Positions 12,590-23,685 of a DNA stretch of 64,000 nucleotides are shown piece after piece (position 1 is the stretch's first letter; each line of letters starts with the position of its first letter). The notes under the pieces are model-generated. The model had not been told where the DNA came from and did not search any database. It worked only from the letters and a program-made list of their open reading frames with translations. Made by a program: the position numbers and the translations under genes. The DNA is from Vermamoeba vermiformis (Eukaryota > Tubulinea > Echinamoebida). The stretch covers positions 1 through 64,000 of the forward strand of contig JBEWZL010000270.1 in assembly GCA_045837725.1 (NCBI GenBank), read 5' to 3'.

Positions 12590-12910
12590 TCTTGTAATAT
12601 TCCGTTTTACTAACGGAATTTATAGGCGATGATTCGATATATAGACATAAAATTAAGCCTCTTTTGGAGGCTTAGCAGATAATTTAGATGCGCCGATTTT
12701 TGATCGACGATCTAAACTTTAAATTGCAATAGAATCTGTTGGATTCGTATCGCAATTATATTTAACAAAACGCGCCACTTGTGGTGACACGCTATTGTTT
12801 TTAGCACGGTAAATTACCAAAAGTTTGTTTCTGTTTTTCGTGAACAACCCACGTGACATATCACGTGACGAATCACTTGACGTGACAGGTCACGTTGTTC
12901 GTGCCGGCTT
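12590..12910. repeat. Cluster of perfect and near-perfect inverted repeats
   Basis: Several separate palindromes sit in AT-rich non-coding DNA just upstream of a gene start. They are ATTCCGTT/AACGGAAT at 12599-12619, TAAGCCTC/GAGGCTTA at 12654-12674, TTTAGAT/ATCTAAA at 12683-12716, and GAACAAC/GTTGTTC at 12842-12900. The last encloses three CACGTGAC or ACGTGACA motifs in both orientations. Such CACGTG (E-box/G-box-like) clusters could bind a bHLH or bZIP factor, or fold in RNA; both are inference. Confidence 0.7.
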
Positions 12911-12939
12911 GGTATTATTTATTCACGAATAACGAAAGC

Positions 12940-13260
12940 AACACGACTTGGCGCTAATAGTAAGTGTAATTTTAATTTTTTATTTATTTTTGAATCCGGA
13001 TACAAATTGGTTCCAATCATTTACAATTCGCGGCGGTTTGCATTGAGCTTAAATTTAATTTATGTTTATTTATTAATGCTAATCTTGTATTTTAGAACCG
13101 ATCAACGATTTAACAACATTCGCTCCTAATTTGATAAAATTGGTAAGTGCTGGTTTTATTAGTTAGATTAATACAATAATTTATTAACATTTACTGTTGC
13201 AGATAACCTTTGCATCGCGTCGCTACGTTGCCTTGTTTTTTTCGCGAGATCGCGACCCCC
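12940..13260 (+). other. Possible spliced non-coding transcript segment
   Basis: On the plus strand there are two well-formed intron-like intervals: a GTAAGTG donor at about 12960 with a TTTTAG acceptor at about 13095, and a GTAAGTGC donor at about 13143 with a TTGCAG acceptor at about 13200. The exons between are too short and frame-poor to code, and no ORF joins across them into a protein. A spliced non-coding RNA, or the 5' leader of an unrecognised gene, would explain this. The evidence is splice-site shape alone. Confidence 0.25.
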
Positions 13261-13284
13261 TATGGACTTCGTTTGTGTTTTTTG

Positions 13285-13615
13285 AGATCGTCTCCACGTG
13301 GAGACGACCCCTTTGGACTTTGTTTTTTTGCGAGATCGTCTCCGCGTGGAGACGACCCTTGTGGACTTTAATTTTTTTAGGTAGATCGTCTCCACGTGGA
13401 GACGACCCCTTTGGACTTTGTTTTTTTTGAGATCGTCTCCGCGTGGAGACGACCCCTTTGGACTTGGTATTTTTGCGAGATCGTCTCCACGCGGAGACGA
13501 CCCTTGCGGACTTCGGTTTTTTTTTTGGGTAGATCGTCTCCGCGTGGAGACGACCCCTTTGGACTTTGTTTTTTTTTGAGATCGTCTCCGCGTGGAGACG
13601 ACCCCTAAGGACTTT
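13285..13615. repeat. Tandem array of seven palindromes, unit about 48 bp
   Basis: Seven copies of GTCTCC(A/G)CG(T/C)GGAGAC start at 13290, 13338, 13388, 13435, 13483, 13536 and 13584, so units are 47-53 bp. After each palindrome comes GACCC plus a short variable piece, GGACTT, a T-run and GAGATC or TAGATC. Copies with CACGTG in the centre are perfect 18-bp palindromes when the flanking C and G are counted. A degenerate eighth copy lies at about 13245. Between 13620 and 14319 I see AT-rich DNA with short TTTCCTAAGTAAAAA repeats (about 13690-13745) and no gene. Confidence 0.9.
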
Positions 13616-14319
13616 GATTTTTCATAAGACTGTCCAGACTTAGTTTTTTCAAATTCTCCAACTTACGCTGGTGGGTCAGTTTTTCTACAGTAAAAATTTC
13701 CTTTAGTAAAATTTTCCTAAGTAAAAATTTTCCTAAGTAAAAAAATCACTAAGCAAAATTCCTTCCAAATCTCTATTTATTGTCAGGTTCTGCAGGGCTA
13801 GCCCTATATGGCCAAGCCCTTTTACATATATGAATCCATGCCAAAATCATTGGTGAATTGGCTACAACTTTAAACATACAAATTGATAAACCCATTTTTA
13901 TTTGGATAGCCCCATTGTTTATTATCTAATTATAATTGTTTTTCTGGGGGGTTGTAGAACAATTTTACAATATTCATTATGTTCAAGTGAAAAAAATAGC
14001 TAAGTCCAAGGTGTGTGCAAGATCCACTGGCCTTCAAACTTCTGCGAGCATCCTATTGACCAAATATTCATTATATTTTGATATTAATACTATATGTGAG
14101 GCAAGGACGATTTAGTTTTTCCAGGGCCACATGCAATCCAAACTACAGAAAAGAAGAAGCGAAACAATAGGCCATTGATTCAAAAGTACAAAATATTTAT
14201 TGTAATATCAACTGGTTTCAGCTAAGAAATCTGTTTCTACATGCAGGGTTGGTATTGACTTCTTGATAATTCTGAAGAAAAATTTGTGAGCGGTTGTGAT
14301 TGATTAGATATTCTTAGCC

Positions 14320-16682
14320 CTACCTAAATCCTTTTTTGCTAATTTTAGTGTTGCTTATTTGTATTAATTTCAGACTTGGCAAAGCCTTTAGCAGTGGCTC
14401 CACTCCTTTGCGCGATACTCTAGTGAAGTCAAGTCCAAGGTACTTGAGGTTGTTGAGGCTGCTCAGTGCTAGAATGCCCTCATTACGTATTTTAGCACAC
14501 CAGCCAAGATCTAAGTGCTTCAAGTTGGGCAATGCTTTCGCGAGCAATTCTACGGCTCTGTTGCTGATATCTGTGCCTGCCAAGTACAGGTTCTCCAGCG
14601 TCGTTAGGTTGGATGTCTGGTGACGGGTTAGTCTTTTACTCGTCGATTGTGCAACAATTCTACAATGCTTACCGGATACTCGATGAACACCGTTTTGTTC
14701 TTGTCATCCTTGCGTTTGACCTGACCGCCACAGATGATCGCTATGGCGCCATCCGAGATATCTGTGAAGCTCAGCGATAAAGATTTTAATTGCGGCAGCT
14801 TTGAAATGATGAGCACTGCCTCGTCGTCAACGTCGTAACACGACGACAGATCGAGTGAAGTGAGTGTGGTTAATGCCGCTACTGGCGGTAGTATTCTATC
14901 GCTCATCTGCGAGCAGCCGGACAAATTGAGCGAGGTGATCTTGGGCAGGTGACAGATGGTCTTCATGCCAGTCTCACCGATGCGGCTCGATCTAAAAAGT
15001 GTTAATTATACACAATAATAATGACGCGAATACTACGTACTTGGCTAAATCCAGCTCTAGCAAGTTCTCTAGTCTCGGAACGTACTTGAGACCCGTGCTC
15101 GGTACGTTAGAAAGATTGCCCATCTTCAGCGTCGTCAATTGTGAACCTCTGCTCGGGCTGTTAGTTCACGTTGTAGTGGCGAGCCAATCAAACTTACATA
15201 TTTTTGACGATGTGCTTCAAACTCTTTTCACTCAACGACACCGAGTTTGAAATATCCAATGAATTGAGGGCGGTGAATTTTTGAACCAAATTCTGCCAAT
15301 TAATTGAATTAATTGGATTGCTCATCGTTAATTACTTTTCAATCTTACCTTAACACCTCGGTCCGTTATATTTGTATAATCGCCACTCACGTCCATGTGC
15401 GTCAATTTATAAAACTCGGGATGGAATGCCTCGGAAACCTTGCGCCACTTTTTGCACACTAATGGAAAGAACGTCAGCCACCCACCCTTTCGCTTCATAT
15501 TTAAGATGTGCTTACCAAAGGTGGCTCGGAAGACCTCAACTACATCGAGCAATTTAAATACTTTCGCGCACAGTTCTTCGGGCAATTTGGCTAATTCGCC
15601 TTCGGGAATGGGCGGATTTTCTGTTCGATTACATGCCGTTAACTACGTGTCGTGAAATTATTTACGACGTACCTTCTTTTTTCTTGTCATCCTTGCGACT
15701 ATCTTGCTTGAAGTCTGAATTCTTTTTGAACGGACTTGGTTCTTTGATCGCATCGCCATTCGTGCCGTTAGTGCTCGGCGCAGTAGTTGTCGTGCCCGTG
15801 GTCTTAGTAGTGCCATTCGTGTCCGTCTTCTTTGATACGTCTGAGGCCGCCGAGGACTCGTCTTTACCTAACGAATGCCTTGTTAGTAACCGCATTACGG
15901 ATTATTAATAATAACACTGTCATACGTTTACAAATGAACAGTTAATTGTAATTAAGCTAAATACCTTTCTCGGACTTCGATGCTTCACTTGCGTTAGTCT
16001 TCGTGCCAGTGGATGCTTCGCGCGAATGATTTCTACTGTCCTCAGATCGGGCGCTCGCATCTCGATCTGAGGTTTTCTTGTCACTCGACTGGGATTTATT
16101 GTCCGAATTTTTATCGCCAGTATTTTTAGGTGTGTCTCCATTGGTATGTTTGCCGGTTCCGTTGGGTTCCTCTGAGCTTTTATCTTTTTTCTTATCTTTC
16201 TTCTTTCGGCCTAAGCCTAAAAATCCCTTTTTTTCTTTTTCCTTTTTATCCTTCTTATCCTTGTCCTTTGACTTGTCTTTATGATTGCTAAAATAATTGT
16301 TAATCGTTAGAATAATACCGTCTTTAGGCTAAAATTTTTCGCGTTATCGGAAATTGGAAAAATCGTGCATAAGTATGACATATTTGTAGGCACTATTTTA
16401 TTTATATAGTATTGCAAAATTGTAATCGAGAGTATTTACGTTAGAGATGTAATTCAAATTTACGTTGTGAAATTTTTCGAGTTTCCTAAATTATTAAATA
16501 AGATCCCGCTATTGATTATATTGCGAACTTAATATACAAAATAATTCAAGCAGGCTCAGATTTAATTTTGCCGCAAAAAAAATATCGATCAGATTAGAAT
16601 TTCAGAACGTAGCGCGTAAAACTGTAGAATAATGCCAACAAATTACTTTCAAAATATTGCAAGAAACTTACCTATCTCCCAT
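14320..16682 (-). CDS. F-box/leucine-rich-repeat protein with long charged N-terminal tail
   Basis: ATG at 16682 starts a short exon (M-G-D-S) with its donor at 16671; the next exon begins near 16288. Residues about 5-200 are low-complexity Lys/Asp/Ser/Thr with runs of KKDKK and TTT. An F-box-like segment follows (LPEELCAKVFKLLD, about 15585-15540, then CKKWR after an intron). After this come eight or more LRRs of the cysteine-containing FBXL/AMN1 type, with repeats such as LTSLDLSSCYDV and LKHLDLGWCAKI, to the stop at 14320. FBXL proteins are substrate receptors of SCF ubiquitin ligases; that role is inferred from the architecture. The basic tail is unusual for the family and could bind membrane or nucleic acid. 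Confidence 0.8.
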
Positions 16683-16939
16683 TTGTAATTTCTACAATCC
16701 GACCAGCACTAGATTCAGACTTGGTTTTTGCGATAACAAATAAATAGCAGTAATAAGTTAAATAAATAAACGGCCTAGCTTTGTGTTATTCAAAGCATTT
16801 AAATGGCACAAAGTCTTTGCTATCGATATTTTGCGACTTCGACGAAAAGTGAATTTGGACCAAACAGTAATTGTTCTTGGACCAAAAAGGTCTTTCGTCG
16901 CAATATTTACTATTACTACTTTACGAGTACAAAAGCATA

Positions 16940-18481
16940 TTATTTCTTGGCTTGAGCCTTCTTGTTGCCAGGTGCAGGCCCCTTAGCGGATGCACCGCGG
17001 CCAGCAGAAGCTTGTCGCTTAGTGCCTGCAGGTGACTTGTTGCTCACTAAGAAGTCCATAATATTCACGTTGTTGCTCTCGTTGCGACGTCCTGATCTGT
17101 ACTCGCGGTCGTCATCGTCAAAGGCATAATTGTCAGTGAAATTAACTTCTCGTTCGCGGCGCGGCTGAGCATTGCGGTGTTGCTTTTCAGGAGCACCAGA
17201 CACGAACTTTTTGATCACTTTCATTGCATCGTTGATGGCGTCGATCGAACCCTCGATCTTGATCTTGACTTCTTTGTCGCTGCCCACCTATGCCAAGTAT
17301 TAATAAACATGCAATGATTGGTATCAATTGCGTTAATTACATCATCAGCATCAGGGAGGATAATATTGACAGATCTGCCTGTTTGAGCCTGTGTTATTCA
17401 ACGGTTAGTTTCATAACTCTATAACTAACAAGCATATGAACTCATCGCGCACTCTGATGCTCTCGACACTTACGTAAATCTTTTTGAGTGCAGGGGACTG
17501 ACGCTGTGCGAGTTGACGATATTTGTCGACGGGAATGCTCATCTTGACCACGGTGTCGAAGGTGTTGTTGCTGCTGTTGTTATTCGCACCACCACGTCCA
17601 CTGTTGTTGCTCGTGCTCTCACCGTCATTGGCATTCAACTTCATGTTGGTCTCGATCATCTTCTCAATGCGTTCCTTGGCGGCTTCGATGTTTTTCTTGC
17701 GACCGACCAACTTGATTGTTTCACTGTTCTCGCGCTCATTAGGCACAACGACATCGACACCTGAGTTGTATAAGCGTTGGTCATAATACTCGATATAATT
17801 GCAACACATCAGACTTGTCGTCGAGCGAATGTAAACTTACCAGTCGTCAAACGGATCTCCTCTCTAGCCTTTCCTTTCTTGCCAATCAAAACACCATGAC
17901 GAGCCTTGGGGACTTGGATGGTCTCCGTAGTGCCAACTTTCTCTGTAATCTCGAGGTAAACAAAAAAGCGAATCTGAGTTTTATACGGATGGCTTACCGA
18001 TCAAGAAATGATGCAATTCGGCGTGCTCACGTGCCAAATCATCGGGGAAATAGCCAGAAAGGTTTTTAATCTCCAATTCGGCTTTCTTTTGGAAAATTAA
18101 GAAAAATGCGTTGGAAAAATATTTAAAATTCCTTACGTGCTCCAATAGAAAGTTTACAACGGCCTTAGAGCCACTGAGAACTGCCTTATGCAAAGGTGTT
18201 GAACCAGCCTGAAATAAAAAATAAATAAAGCGAATCTAATATTTGTTCTAAATTATTGAAATAATACTCACATCGTTTTGGATGTTTACATCAGCACCTT
18301 GCGAAATTAAAAATCTAACTAATAATAAATTGCCTTTCAAGCACGCATAATGCAATGCAGTGTCACCAAACGGATCCTTCTCGTTTACTAGATGTTCGAT
18401 GCTCACAGACTCTGGCTTGTTAGCAAGCGCAGTTTTGACTTCATTAAATAATCCTAAGCAAGCCGATTCGACGATGGCCAT
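16940..18481 (-). CDS. Ankyrin-repeat plus KH-domain protein
   Basis: The gene starts at ATG 18481. The N-terminal third has ankyrin repeats: a GDTALHYACLKGNLLLVRFL unit, then after an intron a GSTPLHKAVLSGSKAVVNFL unit. Next is a KH domain with the RNA-contacting loop IGKKGK inside VLIGKKGKAREEIR (about 17900). A second, weaker KH-like segment (about 17560-17220) lacks a clear GxxG. The C-terminus is Arg/Gly/Lys-rich and disordered, ending with KKAQAKK. At least five introns separate the parts. Ankyrin-KH proteins are RNA-binding adaptors in other eukaryotes; the specific target is unknown. The frame is continuous and all joins obey GT-AG. Confidence 0.85.
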
Positions 18482-18882
18482 TGTTGTTTGTAATGTGGCG
18501 GTGGAAAATAATAAAAAGAGATATTTGTCTATCTTTACACTTCTCCATCTTCCGGCAAGGTGACACTACACCTCACAACCACAATCAAGATAAGCAACTT
18601 AGTATCAACTAAATAGCAGTCGACAGAAATGACGCATAATTGCAACAGCAGTGAGAAGGTAGGTTTATCGGATTTTTTTGCCTTGTTGTTTTTAAATATG
18701 ATATTATGAAATATTATTCATATTAACCCTTTCCTTTCCTCCGTTGCAACGTCTCTAAAAATACCTTTATCCGAATCCAATTTTTAAAATTGGGGCACCA
18801 ACCCCACAAGCCTTGTGCACCCCCCAAATATAATTATTTTGTTAGCGCCAGAAATGTCATTTTAATTCATAAATTAACAACG

Positions 18883-21800
18883 ATGAGCAGATACGTTAGC
18901 ATTGTTATTTGTTTTTGCATCCTTTTGGATCTGTCGTTGTCTCAAACACCAAGTAATTGCAACCCAACGTGCCAACTGTGACATACTAATTGATTGAATA
19001 GGCTTCCTAAGTAATGATTGGGGCTTCATTGGAGGACAGACGGGCAAGACAACGATTGGCAATTACGGCCAACGCAACAAAACCTCCCTGAGCAGCGTGC
19101 CTGGCAGCAGAATTTACGGCTCTGCGTGGATAGATGAGAACGAGAACTATTGGATGTATGGAGGATACGGGTATCCTGATAACATGACGAGTAAGCACGA
19201 TAACTTGGCGTCGTTAGTTGCTAACTTTTTTCAGTTGGTAATCTTGGGGACGTGTGGATGTATGACTTGCAAAAGTCACCGCCAGTGTGGACGTGGAAGA
19301 GCGGCACCAAACTCATCAGCGACGTGCCGGCATTGCCTGTCGCCCCAACAACGAGCGTGAACATTTACCCTCCTGGACGTGAACGCGCTTGCTTCTGGCA
19401 CGACAAAACCAATCAAGTGGTGTACATATTTGGAGGTCAAATAGCAACGGACGGTCGTAAGTAACGATAATACGAGCTGCTTGACATGTCGCGTGACACT
19501 TTGATTTCAGATTTCACAAATGACTTTTGGAAGTTCGATTACCACACTTTGGAATGGACTTTCCTTGGCGGCACTTATTCGACGCAAGTTGAAACAGCTA
19601 CGTGGCCCTCTTCTCGTTTTTCAGGCGCTACATGGGTCACCGAGAACACTTTGTGGTTGTTTGGCGGTTGGGGCGTGAACCCTGACACTTCATCGAGTAC
19701 GTTTAAGAGCTGCAAGGACTTATTCAGCCTCGTACTAATGCGTGACAGGCATGAAGAACGATCTCTGGTCATATTCACTCACGACCAACACGTGGTCAAA
19801 AGTGAACGCTGCCAATCCTCCGCAAGCACGATTCACCGCTGAAACTTTCGTCGACCCCCGTGACGGCTACATGTACTTGTTTGGCGGTGGTGTTGACTCT
19901 AGCTCATATTGCAGAGATATACAACGCTTCAATCAAACAACGGTGTCGTGGGAGAATTTGAACACTGGCGGATGTGGGTATTCGCCGCCAACTTACGGCA
20001 CGCGAGGTCAATTTGCTTCCACAAACATCCCTGGAGCACGCATGGCTGGCGCGATGTTCTACTACGCAGGATATCTGTGGCTGTTTGGAGGTCTGGGTGG
20101 ACGCGGCACACCAACCTACTACATCAGTAAGTGAGCTCTACGATTATATTTTGGCCTAACTCTTCTTTCAGCTCCTTTGGAAGATGTGTGGGCCTTCGAT
20201 TTCAACATCAAGCAATGGGTGTGGGTCAGCGGAAACGACACCAACACCTTGGCAGTCGAGACCGTGTACACTGCCATGGGCGAATACACTTTTGACCCAT
20301 CGCTCGGTGGTCGTGAAGGCATGGCAGTGGCAACCAGTGACAGAAATATCTTTGCATTCGGCGGTGGGCGTCAACATCCGCTCCTCACGTACATGTACGG
20401 TGACTTGTGGCACGGCAGAATCTATCGTGACGAATGTTCTTTGGGCGTCGATGATTGCAGTGACTTGGCAACGTGCACGGATCAAGACTCTGGGTACATG
20501 TGCCAATGCATCATTGGTTACACGGGCACTGGTCACGGCGCGAATGGTTGTCAAGGTGAGTAGCGAATGCAGTCATTTCTTTGATTGACTGACGTTTCTA
20601 ATAAATAATGCAGACGCGAACGAATGCACCAATGGCAGCAACAATTGCAATGCCAATGCTTCGTGCTCAAACACTGCTGGTAACTACACGTGTGCTTGCA
20701 ACAGTGGCTTCAGTGGCACTGGCTACGGAATTGATGGTTGTCAAGGTATGTCTTGTTGGTTGTCATAGGAACTCCATAGTCTGATTCTTTTGCAGATGTT
20801 GATGAGTGTGCACTGAACACCCACTCTTGTGTTGGCGTTGCCATTTGCAACAACACGATCGGCTCGTACTCGTGCCTGTGCCCACAGGGTTATGTCAGCG
20901 ATGGGCAAAATGGTTGCACTCGTAAGTATACTCAACTCTTTATAACGCAGGCACTAAGTGTGTTCTGTTAGTGATCGACACCAGCACTCCAGGACTCGTT
21001 CCCAACGAAGGTCCTCAACAGCCCAATTCACAAATCATTGACCCCAATGTGCCTGGAGAAGCGGGCTCAAATGTTATTGGCATCGCAGTTGGTGTCAGTA
21101 TTGGTGGTGCTGCAGCTGTAGCGGGAGTGGTCCTCGCAGTCTTTTTCGTGCGCAGAAAGAAGAAGCGCGGCGTGAAGATTGAAGATGCCATGAAGTCACT
21201 CGACAGCGAAGACGATCGATTCAACATCCCGTACAGCGAACTGGTCTTCAAGCGTGAGCTAGGAGCTGGCAGTTTCGGTAAAGTGTTTTTGGGCACTTGG
21301 CGCAAGGCAGAAGTGGCGCTTAAGTTGGCTACTTTGAGCACTTGGGAAGACTTTGCCAAAGAAGTCAAGTTGACAATGTACGTATAACCAAGCAGCTGCC
21401 GAGAATAACATCTAATTATTATATTCGTAGTTTGATGCCGCCTCATCCTAACGTGGTGCAAGTGTTCGGCATCAGTCGCAACGGACCGCATCCAGTGCTC
21501 ATTTTAGAGTACTGCGATGGTGGTAGTCTCGATAGAATGCTGTACGAGAGCAGCATTGCATTTTCAGCTGATCAAACGCTTGAAATAGTCTATGGCATGG
21601 CGAAGGGAATGTACCACCTGCACAAAAACAACATTGTGCATCGAGATCTGGCCGCGAGAAACATCTTGGTAAGTGGCCGCTCAAGGATATTATATTGTCA
21701 TATTTACTCATTTTGTTACAGTTATCAGCTGGCCGTCCTAAGATTTCTGATTTTGGCCTCGCCCGTGTGGTTGACGGACCCAGTCAATCTGGTCAAACAA

Positions 21801-22219
21801 AGTCAAACATCGGACCGCTGCGATGGATGGCAAGTTTGGATCGATTATTATAATGCATAACTTTCATCGCTAATAATGTATTTAGGCTCCTGAATCCCTG
21901 CGCACTTCCACTTACAGCCCTCAATCAGACGTGTGGTCCTTTGGCATCGTCGTTTATGAAATTGTGGCACGCGCTGAGCCTCATATTGACGAAGACCCAA
22001 TGAGCGTTGGCTACAGAATACGCGATGAAGGTCTAATTCCAACAATCCCCGCTGATTGCGATCCATTTTTGAGGGACTTGATGCTGTCGTGCTGGCAAAG
22101 CGATCCATCGCAACGACCGGTAAGCATTCACTATTGTCATGAAAGCCCTGTTAACACATTCACAGACCTTCGATCAAATATGCGAGTCGATCAAGAGCAG
22201 GCAGACCATGCGTGAATGA
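18883..22219 (+). CDS. Receptor-like kinase: signal peptide, kelch repeats, three EGF-like domains, TM helix, kinase domain
   Basis: ATG at 18883 begins a signal peptide ([17 protein letters not shown]). About 19005-20420 encodes a kelch beta-propeller, with repeated [16 protein letters not shown] and YLFGGG motifs plus conserved Trp. Three EGF-like modules follow, each in its own exon and each with six Cys; the linkers DANEC and DVDEC are typical of calcium-binding EGF. A hydrophobic helix (about 21070-21150) ends in a RRKKKRG stop-transfer. The kinase domain is intact: GAGSFGKV loop, VALK lysine, HRDLAARN catalytic loop, DFG (about 21748) and APE (about 21888). HRDLAARN and RWMAPES are the tyrosine-kinase form, so this may phosphorylate tyrosine, although TKL kinases can look alike. 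About ten short introns. The stop is at 22217 with AATAAA at 22238. The ligand is unknown. Confidence 0.9.
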
Positions 22220-22237
22220 TACTGAAGTCGTCACAGT

Positions 22238-22243
22238 AATAAA
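22238..22243 (+). terminator. Polyadenylation signal of the receptor kinase gene
   Basis: AATAAA lies 19 bp after the stop codon of the receptor kinase, and the next gene on the other strand ends about 50 bp away, so the two converge. Confidence 0.6.
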
Positions 22244-22292
22244 GCTAATACAGCTTTGGTTTTATTTTACAGTGTTAATTTTGTTACAAGGC

Positions 22293-22923
22293 TTAAACCG
22301 TCATTGTCGTGCCGCTGACAGTGCTCGTCATTTCGTTTGCCCTAGTTTTGTTCGACGAGTTTGAAGAGGTCTTCTTCGTTGCTTTTGGCACCAAGACGAG
22401 AATTTGGAACAGATCTTGCACGCAGAGCACCGCAAACGACAAAAACCATAGAATGCTATTCGAAACTGGCTTGAACGTCAGCGCTGTGTTGGCGATGAAG
22501 CTGAAGATGATTATATGAGCGACAAGGCATCCACCAATTACAACGATTCGCGTCGTCATCTGATAAACGGAGTTAGAGACTTTGATTTAATTATTCCAAA
22601 TAAGGCGAAAAAGGATCTAATATTATTAGAAGGCACATCGACTTACTCTACTAAGAGTGTTACGTCTTTTGCTTTTGTCGTCATTTTTCTGCGCGAGGAC
22701 TTTAATTAATTTGCCAGCTGTCACGAAGAAAAACACCGCGAAGCTGAAACACACAGCTGAATAAAATGACGTTGTCGTGGTAATCATAGCTGTAACGGGA
22801 ATGCCTGTCACAGTAATTAGCGCTCGGGTGATGCCACAGCCGATTTCGATGCCGAAAAGGAAGAAAAGATGAATTCAAGCATTTGGAAGGAGAATCCGTG
22901 CAGAGTGTGCCGAAATTTACCAT
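22293..22923 (-). CDS. Small multi-pass membrane protein, unknown
   Basis: Two clear exons join at the intron at about 22558-22646. They encode three to four hydrophobic helices: a Gly/Ile/Thr-rich helix near 22830, a Phe-rich helix near 22740, then IVVIGGCLVAHIIIF and ILWFLSFAVLCVQDLFQILV. The tail is Ser/Asn/Thr-rich. A candidate ATG at 22923 gives a polar start, but the frame linking it to the first helix is not clear, so the N-terminus is uncertain. The layout resembles tetraspan or TMEM-type proteins, but I see no family motif. It converges with the receptor kinase gene. Confidence 0.55.
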
Positions 22924-23685
22924 ATTAGAAATTGAATTTATTTTCTAAGGCAAAGATTAAAATCGTTACCGGCTTATTTTATTAGTTAAGTAAATTTGTT
23001 ACATATATTGCTGACAATAAGTGTAGCCGCGTAGCCATGTGCAAAAAAAATTGGATACAGCGTCGCCGCGGGCTCCCGTGTGTCGCCCATTTCCGGGTGG
23101 TAGGCAGCCAGCGAAGGATCCTAAGCAATCAGCCGCCGTCAGGGCATAATAGGCTGATAGAAGCAACAAAAGCGTAGAATCTAAGATGAATTATTTGTAT
23201 CTTTTACAAGAAACAATTAGGGCATTAACAAACATTTGAGCACCACATCCGGTAGAGATTTGTTGCGTCGGAGTGGATTTAAAAAATACTTTTTCTTGAT
23301 TCAACGACGTGCATTAAACGTCAAACCGACAACAATTTAAAATTTCATAATTTCCTAATCCAGCAGTAGTACTAAATCAGGAGCTTCCTCCTAACCTTCA
23401 ATGCATAGTATTTGCAATATAACTAGAATGCGTGCACTTCAATTATTAATTATTTGCTATTAGGCTAAATTCAAGCATTTGAAATTAAATCCGTTTTCCG
23501 GAAAATCTTACCACATTTGAATTTCAACTGAAATCGGGTCGCAATCGAATTTTTACAGCCTCGCACAACGATGAAGGACCACTAAGGAATGCACCAGCCA
23601 CCAAAGGGAGAAATGACTGAAGTACCGCTTGGGTTTCAGTGTTAAAGTGTAAAATTTAATATTATTACAAACGCTTGAATTTCTA
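22924..23685. other. Intergenic stretch with a GC-rich patch
   Basis: I find no credible gene. About 23025-23165 is much richer in GC than the flanks, with runs such as GCCGCGGGCTCCC and CCGGGTGG, and could form stems. It lacks a tRNA B-box. It may be a structured RNA or simply a promoter region. The rest is AT-rich. Confidence 0.4.

Noticed and set aside
13285-13615. CRISPR-like array (short palindromic repeats at regular spacing)
   Set aside because: The spacers are not unique: they share GACCC, GGACTT and T-runs. The host is eukaryotic, so this is a tandem satellite-like array.
23025-23165. tRNA or spliceosomal RNA gene
   Set aside because: No B-box (GGTTCRANNCC) and none of the conserved U1-U6 motifs could be found.
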